Counted from the stretch's first letter, positions 17,354 through 26,138 are shown. The stretch: 64,000 bases of DNA from Streptomyces sp. NBC_01262 (GCF_036226365.1 NZ_CP108462.1:7596501-7660500); one strand, 5' to 3'. Notes: generated from the letters alone by a model not told the origin. Made by a program: numbers and translations.

Positions 17354-17401
17354 GCGTTTCCGCGGCCGCTCCTCCCGTTTCCCCGACCGGAAGGAACCGC
17401 C

Positions 17402-19294
17402 GTGCACCCCACCGCTCTCATGGAGCGCCTGCTCTCCCCCTCCTGCCCGCCGTTCGCCCTGATCCGCCGCCGTACGCCGGGCCGGGACACCGGCACCGTC
17501 GAAGTGCTGATCGGGCCGGTCACGACCGCCGAACGGCTGGCGGACATCCCGCTCCTGCCGGCCGCGCTGGCCATGGTGCCCTTCCGCCAGATCCGGGAGC
17601 GCGGCTTCGACGTCCGCGACGACGGCACGCCGCTCGCCGTGCTGGTCCCCGAGGAGACGTACGAGCTGCCGCTCGCCGCCGTCCTGGAAACCCTTCCCGC
17701 GCATGACGTCCAGGTCGAGGGCGGCGCCTTCGACATCGACGACGACACCTACGCCGGGATCGTCAGCCGGGTCATCGAGGACGAGATCGGTCAGGGCGAG
17801 GGCGCCAACTTCGTGATCCGGCGGACCTTCACGGGCGACATCCCCGGCTTCGGCACCGCCGACGCGCTGGCCCTGTTCCGGCGGTTGCTGAGCGGCGAGC
17901 GCGGCGCCTACTGGACCTATGTCGTGCACACCCCGGACCGGACCCTGGTGGGCGCCAGCCCCGAGGTCCACGTGCGCATGTCGGGCGGGACGGTCGTGAT
18001 GAACCCGATCAGCGGCACCTACCGCTATCCGGCCGGCGGGCCGGACGCCGATGGCCTGCTGGAGTTCCTGCACGACACCAAGGAGGTGGAGGAGCTGACG
18101 ATGGTGGTCGACGAGGAGCTGAAGATGATGTCGGCCGTCTGCAGCCTCGGCGGCGTCGTGGTCGGGCCGCGCCTGAAGGAGATGGCCCACCTCGCGCACA
18201 CCGAGTACGAGCTGCGCGGCCGCAGCGACATGGACGTACGGGACGTGCTGCGCGAGACGATGTTCGCCGCCACCGTCACCGGATCGCCCGTGCAGAACGC
18301 CTGCCGCGTCATCGAGCGCTACGAGCCCGGCGGACGGGGCTACTACGCCGGGGCGCTCGCCCTCATCGGCCGCGACGAAGGCGGGGCGCAGACCCTGGAC
18401 TCGCCCATCCTCATCCGTACGGCGGACATCGCCCCCGGCGGCCGGCTGAAGGTGCCCGTCGGCGCCACGCTCGTACGGCATTCCGACCCCTACGCGGAGG
18501 TCGCCGAGACCCACGCCAAGGCGGCCGGCGTGCTCACCGCCCTGGGCGTCCGCCAGGCGCCCGTACGCGACGCCGAGGAGCCCCGGCCGCGCCTCGCGGA
18601 GGACATCCGGGTACGGGCGGCGCTGGACGCGCGGCGGGCGAACCTGGCGCCCTTCTGGCTGCGGATGCAGACCGCCCACCCCGGGCCGCGTGGCCACGCC
18701 CTCGTCGTGGACGGCGAGGACACCTTCACGGCCATGCTGGCGCACGTCCTGCGCTCGTCCGGCTTCGAGGTGACCGTACGGCGCTACGACGAGCCGGGGC
18801 TGCGCGAAAACGCGCTCGCGCATGCGGGCCCGGTCGTCCTGGGCCCCGGCCCGGGGGACCCGAACGACACCGGGGACCCGAAGATGCGCTTCCTGCGCGC
18901 GCTGGCCGCCGATCTGGTCCGTAGGCACGCGCATGGGCTGCTCGGGGTGTGCCTGGGCCAGGAACTGCTCGCGGCGGAGCTGGGCATGGAGATCGTCCGC
19001 AAGGACGAGCCGTACCAGGGCGCCCAGAAGACGATCGACCTCTTCGGGCGCGCCGAGACGGTCGGCTTCTACAACTCGTTCACCGCCCGCGCCGACGACG
19101 CCACCGCCGAGGAGCTGGCCATGCACGGCATCGAGCTGAGCCGCGACCCCGCGACCGGCGACGTGCACGCCATGCGCGGGCCGGGTTTCCACGGCCTGCA
19201 GTTCCACCCCGAGTCGGTACTGACGATGAACGGCCCGGCCATCGTGGCCGAGGCGCTGGCAGGGCTCACCGTCGGTCAGGCCCTAGATCGCTGA
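17402..19294 (+). CDS. trpE: anthranilate synthase, fused TrpE-TrpG
   Basis: Converts chorismate and glutamine to anthranilate, the committed step to tryptophan. 630 residues from GTG 17402 (GGAAGGA upstream). Component I spans about 1-420 (MNPISGTYR, DEELKMMSAVC, FAATVTGSPVQNA). Component II is a class I glutamine amidotransferase at about 430-630: GPGPGDPND, nucleophile Cys517 in GVCLGQE, and His602/Glu604 in FHPES. The fusion also resembles PhzE-like enzymes that make ADIC, but the Trp-codon leader argues for tryptophan synthesis. Overlaps the 3' end of the convergent kinase gene by 12 nt. Confidence 0.93.
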   Translation: MHPTALMERLLSPSCPPFALIRRRTPGRDTGTVEVLIGPVTTAERLADIPLLPAALAMVPFRQIRERGFDVRDDGTPLAVLVPEETYELPLAAVLETLPAHDVQVEGGAFDIDDDTYAGIVSRVIEDEIGQGEGANFVIRRTFTGDIPGFGTADALALFRRLLSGERGAYWTYVVHTPDRTLVGASPEVHVRMSGGTVVMNPISGTYRYPAGGPDADGLLEFLHDTKEVEELTMVVDEELKMMSAVCSLGGVVVGPRLKEMAHLAHTEYELRGRSDMDVRDVLRETMFAATVTGSPVQNACRVIERYEPGGRGYYAGALALIGRDEGGAQTLDSPILIRTADIAPGGRLKVPVGATLVRHSDPYAEVAETHAKAAGVLTALGVRQAPVRDAEEPRPRLAEDIRVRAALDARRANLAPFWLRMQTAHPGPRGHALVVDGEDTFTAMLAHVLRSSGFEVTVRRYDEPGLRENALAHAGPVVLGPGPGDPNDTGDPKMRFLRALAADLVRRHAHGLLGVCLGQELLAAELGMEIVRKDEPYQGAQKTIDLFGRAETVGFYNSFTARADDATAEELAMHGIELSRDPATGDVHAMRGPGFHGLQFHPESVLTMNGPAIVAEALAGLTVGQALDR

Positions 19295-19999
19295 CGCGGC
19301 GAACGGCCCCGCGTCGGCGGCGATCGCACCCACCTGGAGACAGTGAGGAAGCGACACACCGCGTGCCGCCCGCGCATGCGGCGGATGCGGGACATGCGGG
19401 GCGTGCGGCGCGTGCGGGGATTCGGATCGGGCCGGCTCGGCGAGAGCCGGCCCGATCAGCGGCATCACGGCGGCCAGCATCTCGGTCTCCGGCGTGGCCC
19501 CGTCCACGACGAGGTCGGCGGCGGCCCGTGAGGGCGCCACGTATTCCGCGTGCCGCTGGCGGCCCGTCGACAGGTAGTTCATCAGTGACAGACGCGGATC
19601 CTGCCGCTGGACCTCGATCTTGCGCAGGATCTTGCGCGCGAGCCGCACGTCGTCCGGCGTGTCCACGTACACCCGCCAGTCCGCGCGAGCGGCCACCGAC
19701 CGGAGCGTGAGCGCGAACAGCCCCTCGACCACGACCACGCGCACGCCCGGGCGCAGCCGCGCGGCGTCGATCGCGTCGGACACCGCCGTCTCGTCGATCG
19801 AGCCCGGATGGTTCCAGTCGAGCACCGGATAGCCGTTCGCGCTGACCGTCCACACGCCGCGCATGCGGTCTTCCGCGGGCACGTAGAAGTCGTCGAGATG
19901 GACCAGTGCGATGGTCTCGGGATGGTGCAGCGACAGCGCTTCGGCAAGGGTGGACTTGCCGGATGCGGTGCCGCCAGCGACCGCCAGTACACCCGTCAT
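19283..19999 (-). CDS. udk: uridine-kinase-like P-loop kinase
   Basis: 238 residues. Walker A is AGGTASGKST at 8-17, then LVHLDDFYVP, WNHPGSID and VVVEGLFAL match the uridine/phosphoribulokinase fold; a lid region with RKILRKIEVQRQDPR follows. It probably phosphorylates uridine/cytidine in pyrimidine salvage, though related small kinases act on other nucleosides. The C-terminal ~45 residues are a His/Pro/Ala-rich repeat (HAPHAPHVPHPPHA) not expected in the family. The frame ends 12 nt inside the trpE gene, read on the opposite strand. Confidence 0.8.
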   Translation of the reverse strand: MTGVLAVAGGTASGKSTLAEALSLHHPETIALVHLDDFYVPAEDRMRGVWTVSANGYPVLDWNHPGSIDETAVSDAIDAARLRPGVRVVVVEGLFALTLRSVAARADWRVYVDTPDDVRLARKILRKIEVQRQDPRLSLMNYLSTGRQRHAEYVAPSRAAADLVVDGATPETEMLAAVMPLIGPALAEPARSESPHAPHAPHVPHPPHARAARGVSLPHCLQVGAIAADAGPFAASAI

Positions 20000-20133
20000 C
20001 CGGGCGCTCCTCAGCTGCTCATGGGGGGTTTACGAAGCGGCCGGACAAGCCGGGTGGAGGGAATGTAAGGCCGCCTGATCTCCGATGGCAAGCAGGGAAA
20101 GCTGTGAAGGCGCCGAGGAAACGTTGTGTTTAC

Positions 20134-20165
20134 CGAACGGGGCGCCGCAGACGGCACCCCGTTCG
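20134..20165 (-). terminator. hairpin downstream of pfkA
   Basis: CGAACGGGGCGCC (20134-20146) and GGCACCCCGTTCG (20153-20165) pair over 13 positions with one mismatch, 6-nt loop, ending 10 bp beyond the pfkA stop. Read on the minus strand it is followed by AAACACAACGT. Confidence 0.6.
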
Positions 20166-20174
20166 CCGCGGCCG

Positions 20175-21203
20175 TCAGCCGAAGAAGACGCCGGCCTCGG
20201 CGTAGAGCTTCGGATCGACCGTCTTGATGTGGGATGTCGCGGCGGCGAGAGGCACCCGCACGATGTCCGTGCCGCGCAGCGCGACCATCTTCCCGAAGTC
20301 CCCGTCCCGCACCGCCTCGATCGCGTGCAGCCCGAAGCGGGTGGCCAGCCAGCGGTCGAACGCGCTGGGCGTCCCGCCGCGCTGGATGTGGCCCAGCACC
20401 GTGGTGCGGGCCTCCTTGCCGGTGCGCTTCTCGATCTCCTTGGCGAGCCACTCGCCGACGCCGGACAGGCGTACGTGGCCGAAGGAGTCCAGGGTGCCGT
20501 CCTTGAGGACCATGTCGCCGTCCTTGGGCATGGCGCCCTCCGCGACCACGACGATGGGCGCGTAACGGATCTTGAAGCGGCTCTCGACCCATGCGCAGAC
20601 CTGGTCGACGTCGAAGCGCTGCTCCGGGATGAGGATGACGTTGGCGCCGCCCGCGAGCCCTGAGTGCAGCGCGATCCAGCCCGCGTGCCGGCCCATCACC
20701 TCCACGACGAGCACGCGCATGTGCGACTCGGCGGTGGTGTGGAGGCGGTCGATGGCCTCGGTCGCGATGTTGACGGCGGTGTCGAAGCCGAAGGTGTAGT
20801 CGGTGGCCGCCAGGTCGTTGTCGATGGTCTTCGGGACGCCGACGCACGCGATGCCGTACTCGTCGGCGAGGGTGGTCGCCACGCCGAGGGTGTCCTCGCC
20901 GCCGATTACGATCAGGGCGTCCACCTCGTACTTGGCGAGGTTCTCCTTGACCCGCCGGATGCCGTTCTCCGCCTTGATGGGGTTGGTGCGGGACGACCCG
21001 AGGATCGTGCCGCCGCGCGGCAGGATGCCGCGCACGGCCGGGATGTCCAGCGGCACGGTGTCGCCCTCCAGGGGGCCGCGCCAGCCGTCCCTGAAGCCGA
21101 TGAAGTCGTAGCCGTACTCCTGGACGCCCTTGCGGACGATGCCGCGGATGACCGCGTTGAGCCCGGGGCAGTCACCGCCGCCGGTCAGTACTCCGACCCG
21201 CAT
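20175..21203 (-). CDS. pfkA: 6-phosphofructokinase, group III, with PPi-type active site
   Basis: 342 residues, the usual length for the actinobacterial group III enzymes. GGGDCPGLNAVIRG binds the phosphoryl donor; PKTIDNDLAATDYTFGFDTA holds the catalytic Asp; MGRHAGWIAL and HIQRGGTPSAFDR bind fructose 6-phosphate. The donor-selecting positions read G-G-E103-D104-T and K125 (P-K-TIDND). ATP enzymes have Gly at 104; Asp there with Lys at 124/125 is the mark of pyrophosphate-dependent enzymes. ATG start with GGGAGAG upstream. The donor therefore may be PPi; the reaction would then be reversible in glycolysis/gluconeogenesis. Confidence 0.92.
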   Translation of the reverse strand: MRVGVLTGGGDCPGLNAVIRGIVRKGVQEYGYDFIGFRDGWRGPLEGDTVPLDIPAVRGILPRGGTILGSSRTNPIKAENGIRRVKENLAKYEVDALIVIGGEDTLGVATTLADEYGIACVGVPKTIDNDLAATDYTFGFDTAVNIATEAIDRLHTTAESHMRVLVVEVMGRHAGWIALHSGLAGGANVILIPEQRFDVDQVCAWVESRFKIRYAPIVVVAEGAMPKDGDMVLKDGTLDSFGHVRLSGVGEWLAKEIEKRTGKEARTTVLGHIQRGGTPSAFDRWLATRFGLHAIEAVRDGDFGKMVALRGTDIVRVPLAAATSHIKTVDPKLYAEAGVFFG

Positions 21204-21295
21204 GGATCTCTCCCTTTTGTCTACGTTGACATTGCGGCAACGCTAGCGTGATACGCGTCACACCAGGGATGGGTCGGTTCGTGAATTCCCCGGGA

Positions 21296-22141
21296 TCATG
21301 GGGACGTTGGGCCCGCACTTTCACTCGTACGAGCGGAAAATGCGGCGGAGAAGGCCGGTGCTTCGGGGTCGAACGCGGCCACCCCCTCCGACGGTGACGA
21401 CGCCCGCGCGAAGTGCCGCCGAGGAATCCGGCCCGCGCGATAGGCGAGCCGGCCCGCCTCCACCGCGTGCCGCATCGCCTCGGCCATCAGAACCGGCTCC
21501 TGCGCGCGCGTGACGGCCGAGGCCAGCATGACCCCCGCGCAGCCCAGCTCCATCGCGAGAGCGGCGTCGGACGCCGTCCCCGCGCCCGCGTCGAGGATCA
21601 CCGGGACACCGGCCCGCTCGATGATGAGCTGGAAGTTGTGCGGATTGCGGATGCCCAGCCCCGAGCCGATGGGCGAGCCGAGCGGCATGATCGCGGCGCA
21701 GCCGACGTCCTCCAGCTTGCGCGCGAGCACGGGATCGTCGTTCGTGTACGGGAGGACGGTGAAGCCGTCGTCCACCAGGGTCTCGGCGGCGTCGAGGAGT
21801 TCGATGGGATCCGGCAGCAGCGTGCGCTCGTCCGCGACCACCTCCAGCTTCACCCAGTCGGTGCCGAGCGCCTCGCGCGCGAGGCGGGCGGTGAGGACCG
21901 CCTCGCCCGCGGTGAAACAGCCCGCGGTGTTGGGCAGCACGCGCATGCCGTGTTTGCGGATGACGGAGATGACCGAGCCCTTGACCGTCGGATCCAGCCG
22001 CCGCATGGCGACGGTGGTCAGCTCGGTGCCGGAGGCGATCAGCGCCCGCTCCATGATCTCCAGGCTCGGCGCGCCGCCGGTGCCCATGATGAGCCGGGAG
22101 GTGAAGCCCGTACCGGCGATGGTGAAGAGGTCGTCGGCCAT
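21296..22141 (-). CDS. thiG: thiazole synthase ThiG
   Basis: Forms the thiazole phosphate ring of thiamine from deoxyxylulose 5-phosphate, dehydroglycine and ThiS-thiocarboxylate. TIM barrel; Schiff-base Lys in DWVKLEV near residue 97; phosphate site in LGSPIGSGLGI and VILDAGAGTASDAA. 281 residues, about 20 longer than typical because of an Ala/Ser-rich tail after PEAPAF. Last gene of the thiO-thiS-thiG operon; start ATG lies 9 bp after the thiS stop. Confidence 0.96.
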   Translation of the reverse strand: MADDLFTIAGTGFTSRLIMGTGGAPSLEIMERALIASGTELTTVAMRRLDPTVKGSVISVIRKHGMRVLPNTAGCFTAGEAVLTARLAREALGTDWVKLEVVADERTLLPDPIELLDAAETLVDDGFTVLPYTNDDPVLARKLEDVGCAAIMPLGSPIGSGLGIRNPHNFQLIIERAGVPVILDAGAGTASDAALAMELGCAGVMLASAVTRAQEPVLMAEAMRHAVEAGRLAYRAGRIPRRHFARASSPSEGVAAFDPEAPAFSAAFSARTSESAGPTSP

Positions 22142-22150
22142 GGCGCCGGG

Positions 22151-22387
22151 TCAGCCCCCCTGCACCGCGGTCAGGACCTCTACGCGGTCGCCGTCCCGGA
22201 GCGCTGTCGCCGGCCACTGGCCGCGCGGTACGACGGTCTCGTTGACCGCGGCCGCCACGCCGGAGGGCGCGGTGGTGAAGGCCGCGACAAGGCGGTCGAG
22301 GGTGAGCCCGGGCGCGAGTTCGCGCGGCTCGCCGTTCACGGAGACGGAAGCGGAGACGGAAGCGGAAGCGGAGACGGAGGCGGTCAT
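22151..22387 (-). CDS. thiS: sulfur carrier protein ThiS
   Basis: 78 residues with a ubiquitin-like fold ending in the required Gly-Gly. The C-terminal glycine is adenylated and thiocarboxylated, then gives sulfur to ThiG. The ThiS body starts at VNGEPRELAPG; it is preceded by a 16-residue Ser/Ala/Val tract (TASVSASASVSASVSV) made by a hexanucleotide repeat. The ATG at 22387 overlaps the thiO stop (ATGA), which supports it as the start; GTG at the VNGEP position is an alternative that would drop the tract. Confidence 0.92.
   Translation of the reverse strand: MTASVSASASVSASVSVNGEPRELAPGLTLDRLVAAFTTAPSGVAAAVNETVVPRGQWPATALRDGDRVEVLTAVQGG
22341..22380. repeat. hexanucleotide tandem tract (GGAGAC/GGAAGC) in thiS
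   Basis: Imperfect alternation of GGAGAC and GGAAGC units, read on the coding strand as Ser-Val and Ser-Ala pairs. Likely to vary in length between strains. Confidence 0.7.
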
Positions 22388-23547
22388 GCGGGCTGCTCCA
22401 GCCGGGACGGGGAGTGGAAGCGGTCGGGGGAGAAGGGCCGGGCGTGCGCGGGGACCTCGCCGCCGGTCAGCAGCCCGGCCATGATGTCGCCGGTCACGGG
22501 CGTGAGGAGCACGCCGTTGCGGTGATGCCCGGTCGCCAGCAGCAGCCCCGGCACGGCGGGCGCGTGCCCGAGCATCGGCGCGTTGTCCGGCGAGCCGGGG
22601 CGCAGGCCCGCGAGGGTCTCGGTCAGCGGCAGCTCGGTGATGCCCGGTACGAGTTCGTGGGCGTCCCGCAGCAGCTCGTACACCCCGCCCGCGGTGACCG
22701 TGGTGTCCCAGCCCAGCTCCTCACTGGTCGCGCCGACGACCAGCTCACCGTTCTCGCGCGGCACGAGATACACATGCCCGCCGCGCACGACGGCCCGTAC
22801 GGTCCGGGAGAGGAACGGCGCGCGGTTCTCCGGTACGCGCAGGCGCAGTACCTGCCCCTTCACCGGGCGCACCGGCGGCAGCGCGTCCTGCGGCAGCCCC
22901 TCGACAGTGCCGCTGCGGCTGCCCGCGGCGAGCACCGTCTGCCCGGCCGTGAGCGTCGTCCCGTCGTCCAGCGTGACGCCCCGGGCCCGGCCGTCGCGCC
23001 CGAGGTCGACGCGGGCCACCGGCCGGCGGTGGAACACCACGCCGGCGCCGTCCGCCGCGCGCAGCAGTGCCTTCGCCAGGCGGCGCGGGTCGATCTGATG
23101 GTCCCCGTCCACGCGCAGGCCGCCCCGCACGCCCGGCGCGAGCATCGGCTCCAGGCGGCGGCACTCCCGGCCGCTGAGCCAGTGCGACTCCAGGCCCAGG
23201 GAGTGCTGGAAGGCGTGCAGCTCGCGCAGGTCCGCGCGGTCGTCCGCGTCCAGCGCCACGGCGAGCGTGCCGCACCGGCGATAGCCCAGTTCCAGACCGG
23301 TCGCCTCGGTCAGCTCCGCGACGAAGGCCGGATACCGGCGCGCCGAGGCGAGATTGAGGTCCAGGAGGGTCTGCTCCCCGTACTGCAGCTCCGTGACGGC
23401 GGCCAGCATCCCCGCCGCCACGTGTGCGGCCCCGCCGCCCGGCTCCGGGTCCGCCACGGCTGTGCGCAGGCCCTGCTGGGCCGCCCGCCACGCCGTGACC
23501 AGGCCGATGAGGCCGCCGCCCACTACGACGACGTCATAGCGATGCAT
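22384..23547 (-). CDS. thiO: glycine oxidase ThiO
   Basis: FAD enzyme that oxidises glycine to dehydroglycine (iminoacetate) for ThiG. 387 residues. N-terminal dinucleotide fold VVVGGGLIGLVTAWRAAQ, HVAAGMLAAVTE near residue 45, GDHQIDPRRLAKAL, and the C-terminal FAD segment GLRPGSPDNAPMLG...LLATGHHRNGVLLTP. First gene of the thiOSG operon, directly behind a TPP riboswitch. Confidence 0.95.
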   Translation of the reverse strand: MHRYDVVVVGGGLIGLVTAWRAAQQGLRTAVADPEPGGGAAHVAAGMLAAVTELQYGEQTLLDLNLASARRYPAFVAELTEATGLELGYRRCGTLAVALDADDRADLRELHAFQHSLGLESHWLSGRECRRLEPMLAPGVRGGLRVDGDHQIDPRRLAKALLRAADGAGVVFHRRPVARVDLGRDGRARGVTLDDGTTLTAGQTVLAAGSRSGTVEGLPQDALPPVRPVKGQVLRLRVPENRAPFLSRTVRAVVRGGHVYLVPRENGELVVGATSEELGWDTTVTAGGVYELLRDAHELVPGITELPLTETLAGLRPGSPDNAPMLGHAPAVPGLLLATGHHRNGVLLTPVTGDIMAGLLTGGEVPAHARPFSPDRFHSPSRLEQPA

Positions 23548-23555
23548 CTGCTTCT

Positions 23556-23648
23556 GCTCCCTTCGCCGGCATGACCCGGATCAGGTTCGTACGGTCGGCG
23601 GCCGGTCAGCCGCCCTCTCAGCCCGGTCCGCCGGGCTCCCGCGAGTGC
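23556..23648 (-). promoter_or_regulatory. TPP (thi-box) riboswitch
   Basis: Minus-strand leader of thiO with all landmark parts: GGGAGCCCGG, CTGAGA (23622-23617), a variable P3 stem, ACCTGATC (23586-23579), CGGGTCATGCCGGCGAAGGGAG. The 3' strand (GAAGGGAG) is also the ribosome binding site 12 nt before the thiO ATG, so thiamine pyrophosphate most likely blocks translation initiation of the operon. Confidence 0.96.
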
Positions 23649-23738
23649 GTTTTCGCGTGGCCACCCTAGCGCGACAACGCTCCGCTCGGGCAGGGCGGGC
23701 CGCACGCTGCGGCGGCCCCCGCGGGGTTACCGTGAACC

Positions 23739-24929
23739 GTGAGCAGCAGCGACAGCGCGCGGCGAACCGTCATCGTCGGGGCCGGAATGGCCGGGGTCCA
23801 GACAGCGGTCTCCCTACGGGAACAGGGCTGGGGCGGGGCGATCACGCTCCTCGGGGAGGAGCCGCACGCGCCGTACGACAGGCCGCCGCTGTCCAAGGGG
23901 GTGACGACGGCGGCCTTCGACGTGGACTTCGCAGGGCTCGACGTCGACCTGCAGCTGGGCCGCCAGGCCACAGCGCTGAGCCCGGCGCGGCGCACCGTCA
24001 CGGCGGCCGACGGGGAGGCGATCCCGTACGACCACCTGGTGATCGCGACCGGCGCGCAGCCGGTGACCCTGCCCGGGGCCGAGACCGCGCACGCGCTGCG
24101 CACGCTGGACGACGCGGTCGCGCTGCGCCCCGTGCTGGAGGCGAAGCACGACATCGTCATCGTCGGCGCCGGCTGGATCGGCGCGGAGTTCGCGACGGCC
24201 GCACGCCAGGCGGGCTGCGCGGTGACCGTCGTGGAGGCCGCCGACCGGCCGCTGGCCGGCGCGCTGCCCGCGGAGATCGGCGAGCGCATGCGCGGCTGGT
24301 ACGCCGAGGCGGGCGTGGACCTGCGTACCGGCACCACCGTGGCGGCCGTGGAGCCCGGAGCGGTGGTGCTCGCGGACGGGACCCGGCTGCCCGCCGGGGC
24401 GGTCGTGGTGGGCGTCGGGGCGCGCCCCGCCACGGGCTGGCTGGCGGGCTCGGGCGTGGCGCTGGACCCGGGGGACCGCTCGGTGCTGGCGGACGACCGG
24501 CTGCGTACGTCCGTGCCGCGGGTGTACGCGGTCGGGGACTGCGCGTCCTTCCCGTCGGCGCGCTACGGGGCGCGGCTGCTGATCCACCACTGGGACAACG
24601 CGCTCCAGGGCCCGAGGACCGCCGCGGTGAACCTGCTGGGCGGGGACGAGCCCTACGACCCGGTGCCGTACTTCTGGTCCGAGCAGTTCGGCCGCTTCGT
24701 GCAGTACGCGGGGCACCTTTCCCCGGCCGACACGGTGCTGTGGCGAGGCGACCCGGACGGCCCGTCGTGGTCGGTGTGCTGGCTGCGCGACGGGGCGCTG
24801 ACGGCGCTGCTGGCCGTCGGCCGGCCGCGCGACCTCGCGCAGGGACGCAAGCTCATCGAGCGCGGCGCCCGGCTGGATCCGGCACTCGCCGCGGACCCGG
24901 CGGTTCCCCTCAGGGCGGCGGCTCGGTAG
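23739..24929 (+). CDS. FAD-dependent ferredoxin-reductase-like oxidoreductase
   Basis: 396 residues, two Rossmann folds: FAD-binding IVGAGMAGVQTA at the N-terminus, ATG-type motif VIATGAQP, NAD(P)-binding IVGAGWIGAEFATAA near residue 138, and the FAD ribityl motif VYAVGDCASF. The C-terminal ~90 residues form the reductase_C domain. It resembles oxygenase-coupled ferredoxin or rubredoxin reductases; no partner ferredoxin or P450 is adjacent. GTG start; upstream sequence lacks a clear ribosome binding site, so a leaderless mRNA is possible. Confidence 0.87.
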   Translation: MSSSDSARRTVIVGAGMAGVQTAVSLREQGWGGAITLLGEEPHAPYDRPPLSKGVTTAAFDVDFAGLDVDLQLGRQATALSPARRTVTAADGEAIPYDHLVIATGAQPVTLPGAETAHALRTLDDAVALRPVLEAKHDIVIVGAGWIGAEFATAARQAGCAVTVVEAADRPLAGALPAEIGERMRGWYAEAGVDLRTGTTVAAVEPGAVVLADGTRLPAGAVVVGVGARPATGWLAGSGVALDPGDRSVLADDRLRTSVPRVYAVGDCASFPSARYGARLLIHHWDNALQGPRTAAVNLLGGDEPYDPVPYFWSEQFGRFVQYAGHLSPADTVLWRGDPDGPSWSVCWLRDGALTALLAVGRPRDLAQGRKLIERGARLDPALAADPAVPLRAAAR

Positions 24930-24986
24930 GCACTCAATGAGCGGTGCGGTATCGCACTGTCGGTCCGGGATGGCAGGCTTGTGCTC

Positions 24987-25352
24987 GTGACCGAGATCGA
25001 CGCAAAGATTGACGCCCTCGTACCGTCCTGGCTGACGCTCCCCGATGTCGCGGAGCGACTCGGCCTGGAGGTGACCCGCATCCGGCCGCTGATCAAGGAA
25101 GGTCAGCTGATCGCGGTGCGCCGCGGTGAGAACCGGGTCCTGATGGTCCCCGCCGACTTCCTCGGCGAGGACAAGATCGTGAAGGGTCTCTCCGGAACGC
25201 TGAACCTGCTCAAGGACGACGGGTTCAACGACGAGGAGGCCCTCGAATGGCTCTTCACCCCTGACCCCACCCTGCCCGGCACCCCGGTGCAGGCGCTGCG
25301 CGAGAATCGCGGGACCGAGGTGAAGCGCCGAGCCCAGGCGCTCGCCCTCTAG
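24987..25352 (+). CDS. Rv2175c-family DNA-binding protein
   Basis: 121 residues. N-terminal helix-turn-helix (LTLPDVAERLGLEVTRIRPLIKEGQ) followed by a small beta element and a C-terminal helical region ending in KRRAQALAL. It matches the actinobacterial family of M. tuberculosis Rv2175c, a DNA-binding protein that is phosphorylated by the kinase PknL. GTG 24987 gives the usual MTEIDAKID start; GTG 24981 is in frame. Whether the PASTA kinase in this window phosphorylates it is only a guess. Confidence 0.85.
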   Translation: MTEIDAKIDALVPSWLTLPDVAERLGLEVTRIRPLIKEGQLIAVRRGENRVLMVPADFLGEDKIVKGLSGTLNLLKDDGFNDEEALEWLFTPDPTLPGTPVQALRENRGTEVKRRAQALAL

Positions 25353-25401
25353 GGCCTGTCCCTAGCCGCCATCCAGAGCGAACCCACGGGGGACCTTCCG
25401 T

Positions 25402-26046
25402 ATGACCACCCGCGCGCAGCTCGCCGACGCCCGCGTCTATCTGTGCACCGACGCCCGCAAGCGCCAGGGCGACCTGGCAGCCTTCGCTGACGAGGTGCTC
25501 GGCGCGGGCGTGGACGTCATCCAGCTGCGCGACAAGGGGATCGAGGCCCGCGAGGAGCTCGAACACCTCGCGGTCCTCGCCGACGCGTGCCGCAGGCACG
25601 GCAGGCTGCTCGCGGTCAACGACCGGGCGGATGTCGCGCACGCGGCGGGCGCGGACGTACTGCACCTGGGGCAGGGAGACCTGCCGGTGCCGGCCGCCCG
25701 CGCGATCCTCGGCGACCGGGTGATCATCGGACGGTCCTGCCATGCCGAGTCCGAGGCGGCCGCGGCCGCCGCCGAGCCCGGTGCGGACTACTTCTGCACC
25801 GGGCCCGTCTGGCCCACCCCCACCAAGCCGGGACGGCCCGCGCCGGGCCTGGACCTGGTGCGTTACGCGGCCGGGCTGGGCACCGTACGGCCGTGGTTCG
25901 CCATCGGCGGCATCGACCTGGCCAACGTCGACCAGGTGCTGGACGCCGGGGCCCGGCGGATCGTCGTCGTACGGGCGATCACGGAGGCCGCGGAGCCGGG
26001 GGCGGCGGCCGCCGAGCTCGCCAAGCGGGTCCGCGAGCGCGGATAG
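25402..26046 (+). CDS. thiE: thiamine phosphate synthase ThiE
   Basis: Couples hydroxymethylpyrimidine pyrophosphate with thiazole phosphate to give thiamine phosphate. 214-residue TIM barrel: QLRDKG near residue 42, VNDRADVA, LHLGQGDLP, IGRSCH, the PPi-binding GPVWPTPTKPG, and phosphate-binding WFAIGGID. It is separate from thiOSG (opposite strand, 1.9 kb away) and I see no TPP aptamer in its 49-bp upstream gap. Confidence 0.95.
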   Translation: MTTRAQLADARVYLCTDARKRQGDLAAFADEVLGAGVDVIQLRDKGIEAREELEHLAVLADACRRHGRLLAVNDRADVAHAAGADVLHLGQGDLPVPAARAILGDRVIIGRSCHAESEAAAAAAEPGADYFCTGPVWPTPTKPGRPAPGLDLVRYAAGLGTVRPWFAIGGIDLANVDQVLDAGARRIVVVRAITEAAEPGAAAAELAKRVRERG

Positions 26047-26102
26047 GACGAGATCCAGGACGAGATCATGGTCCCAAAGGATGGACAAACGGACGCCGCT
26101 GG

Positions 26103-26130
26103 TTGGGCGATCACACAAGCGCCGTTAGCC
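26103..26130 (+). promoter_or_regulatory. candidate metF promoter (leaderless mRNA)
   Basis: -35 TTGGGC at 26103-26108 and -10 TTAGCC at 26125-26130, 16-bp spacer. The -10 ends 8 nt before the metF ATG, so the transcript would begin at the start codon. Confidence 0.4.
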
Positions 26131-26138
26131 TGAACGGC

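Noticed and set aside
25349..25365. CTAGGG-N5-CCCTAG dyad at the stop of the Rv2175c-like gene
   Set aside because: Too short and without a T tract to call a terminator; no second copy seen.
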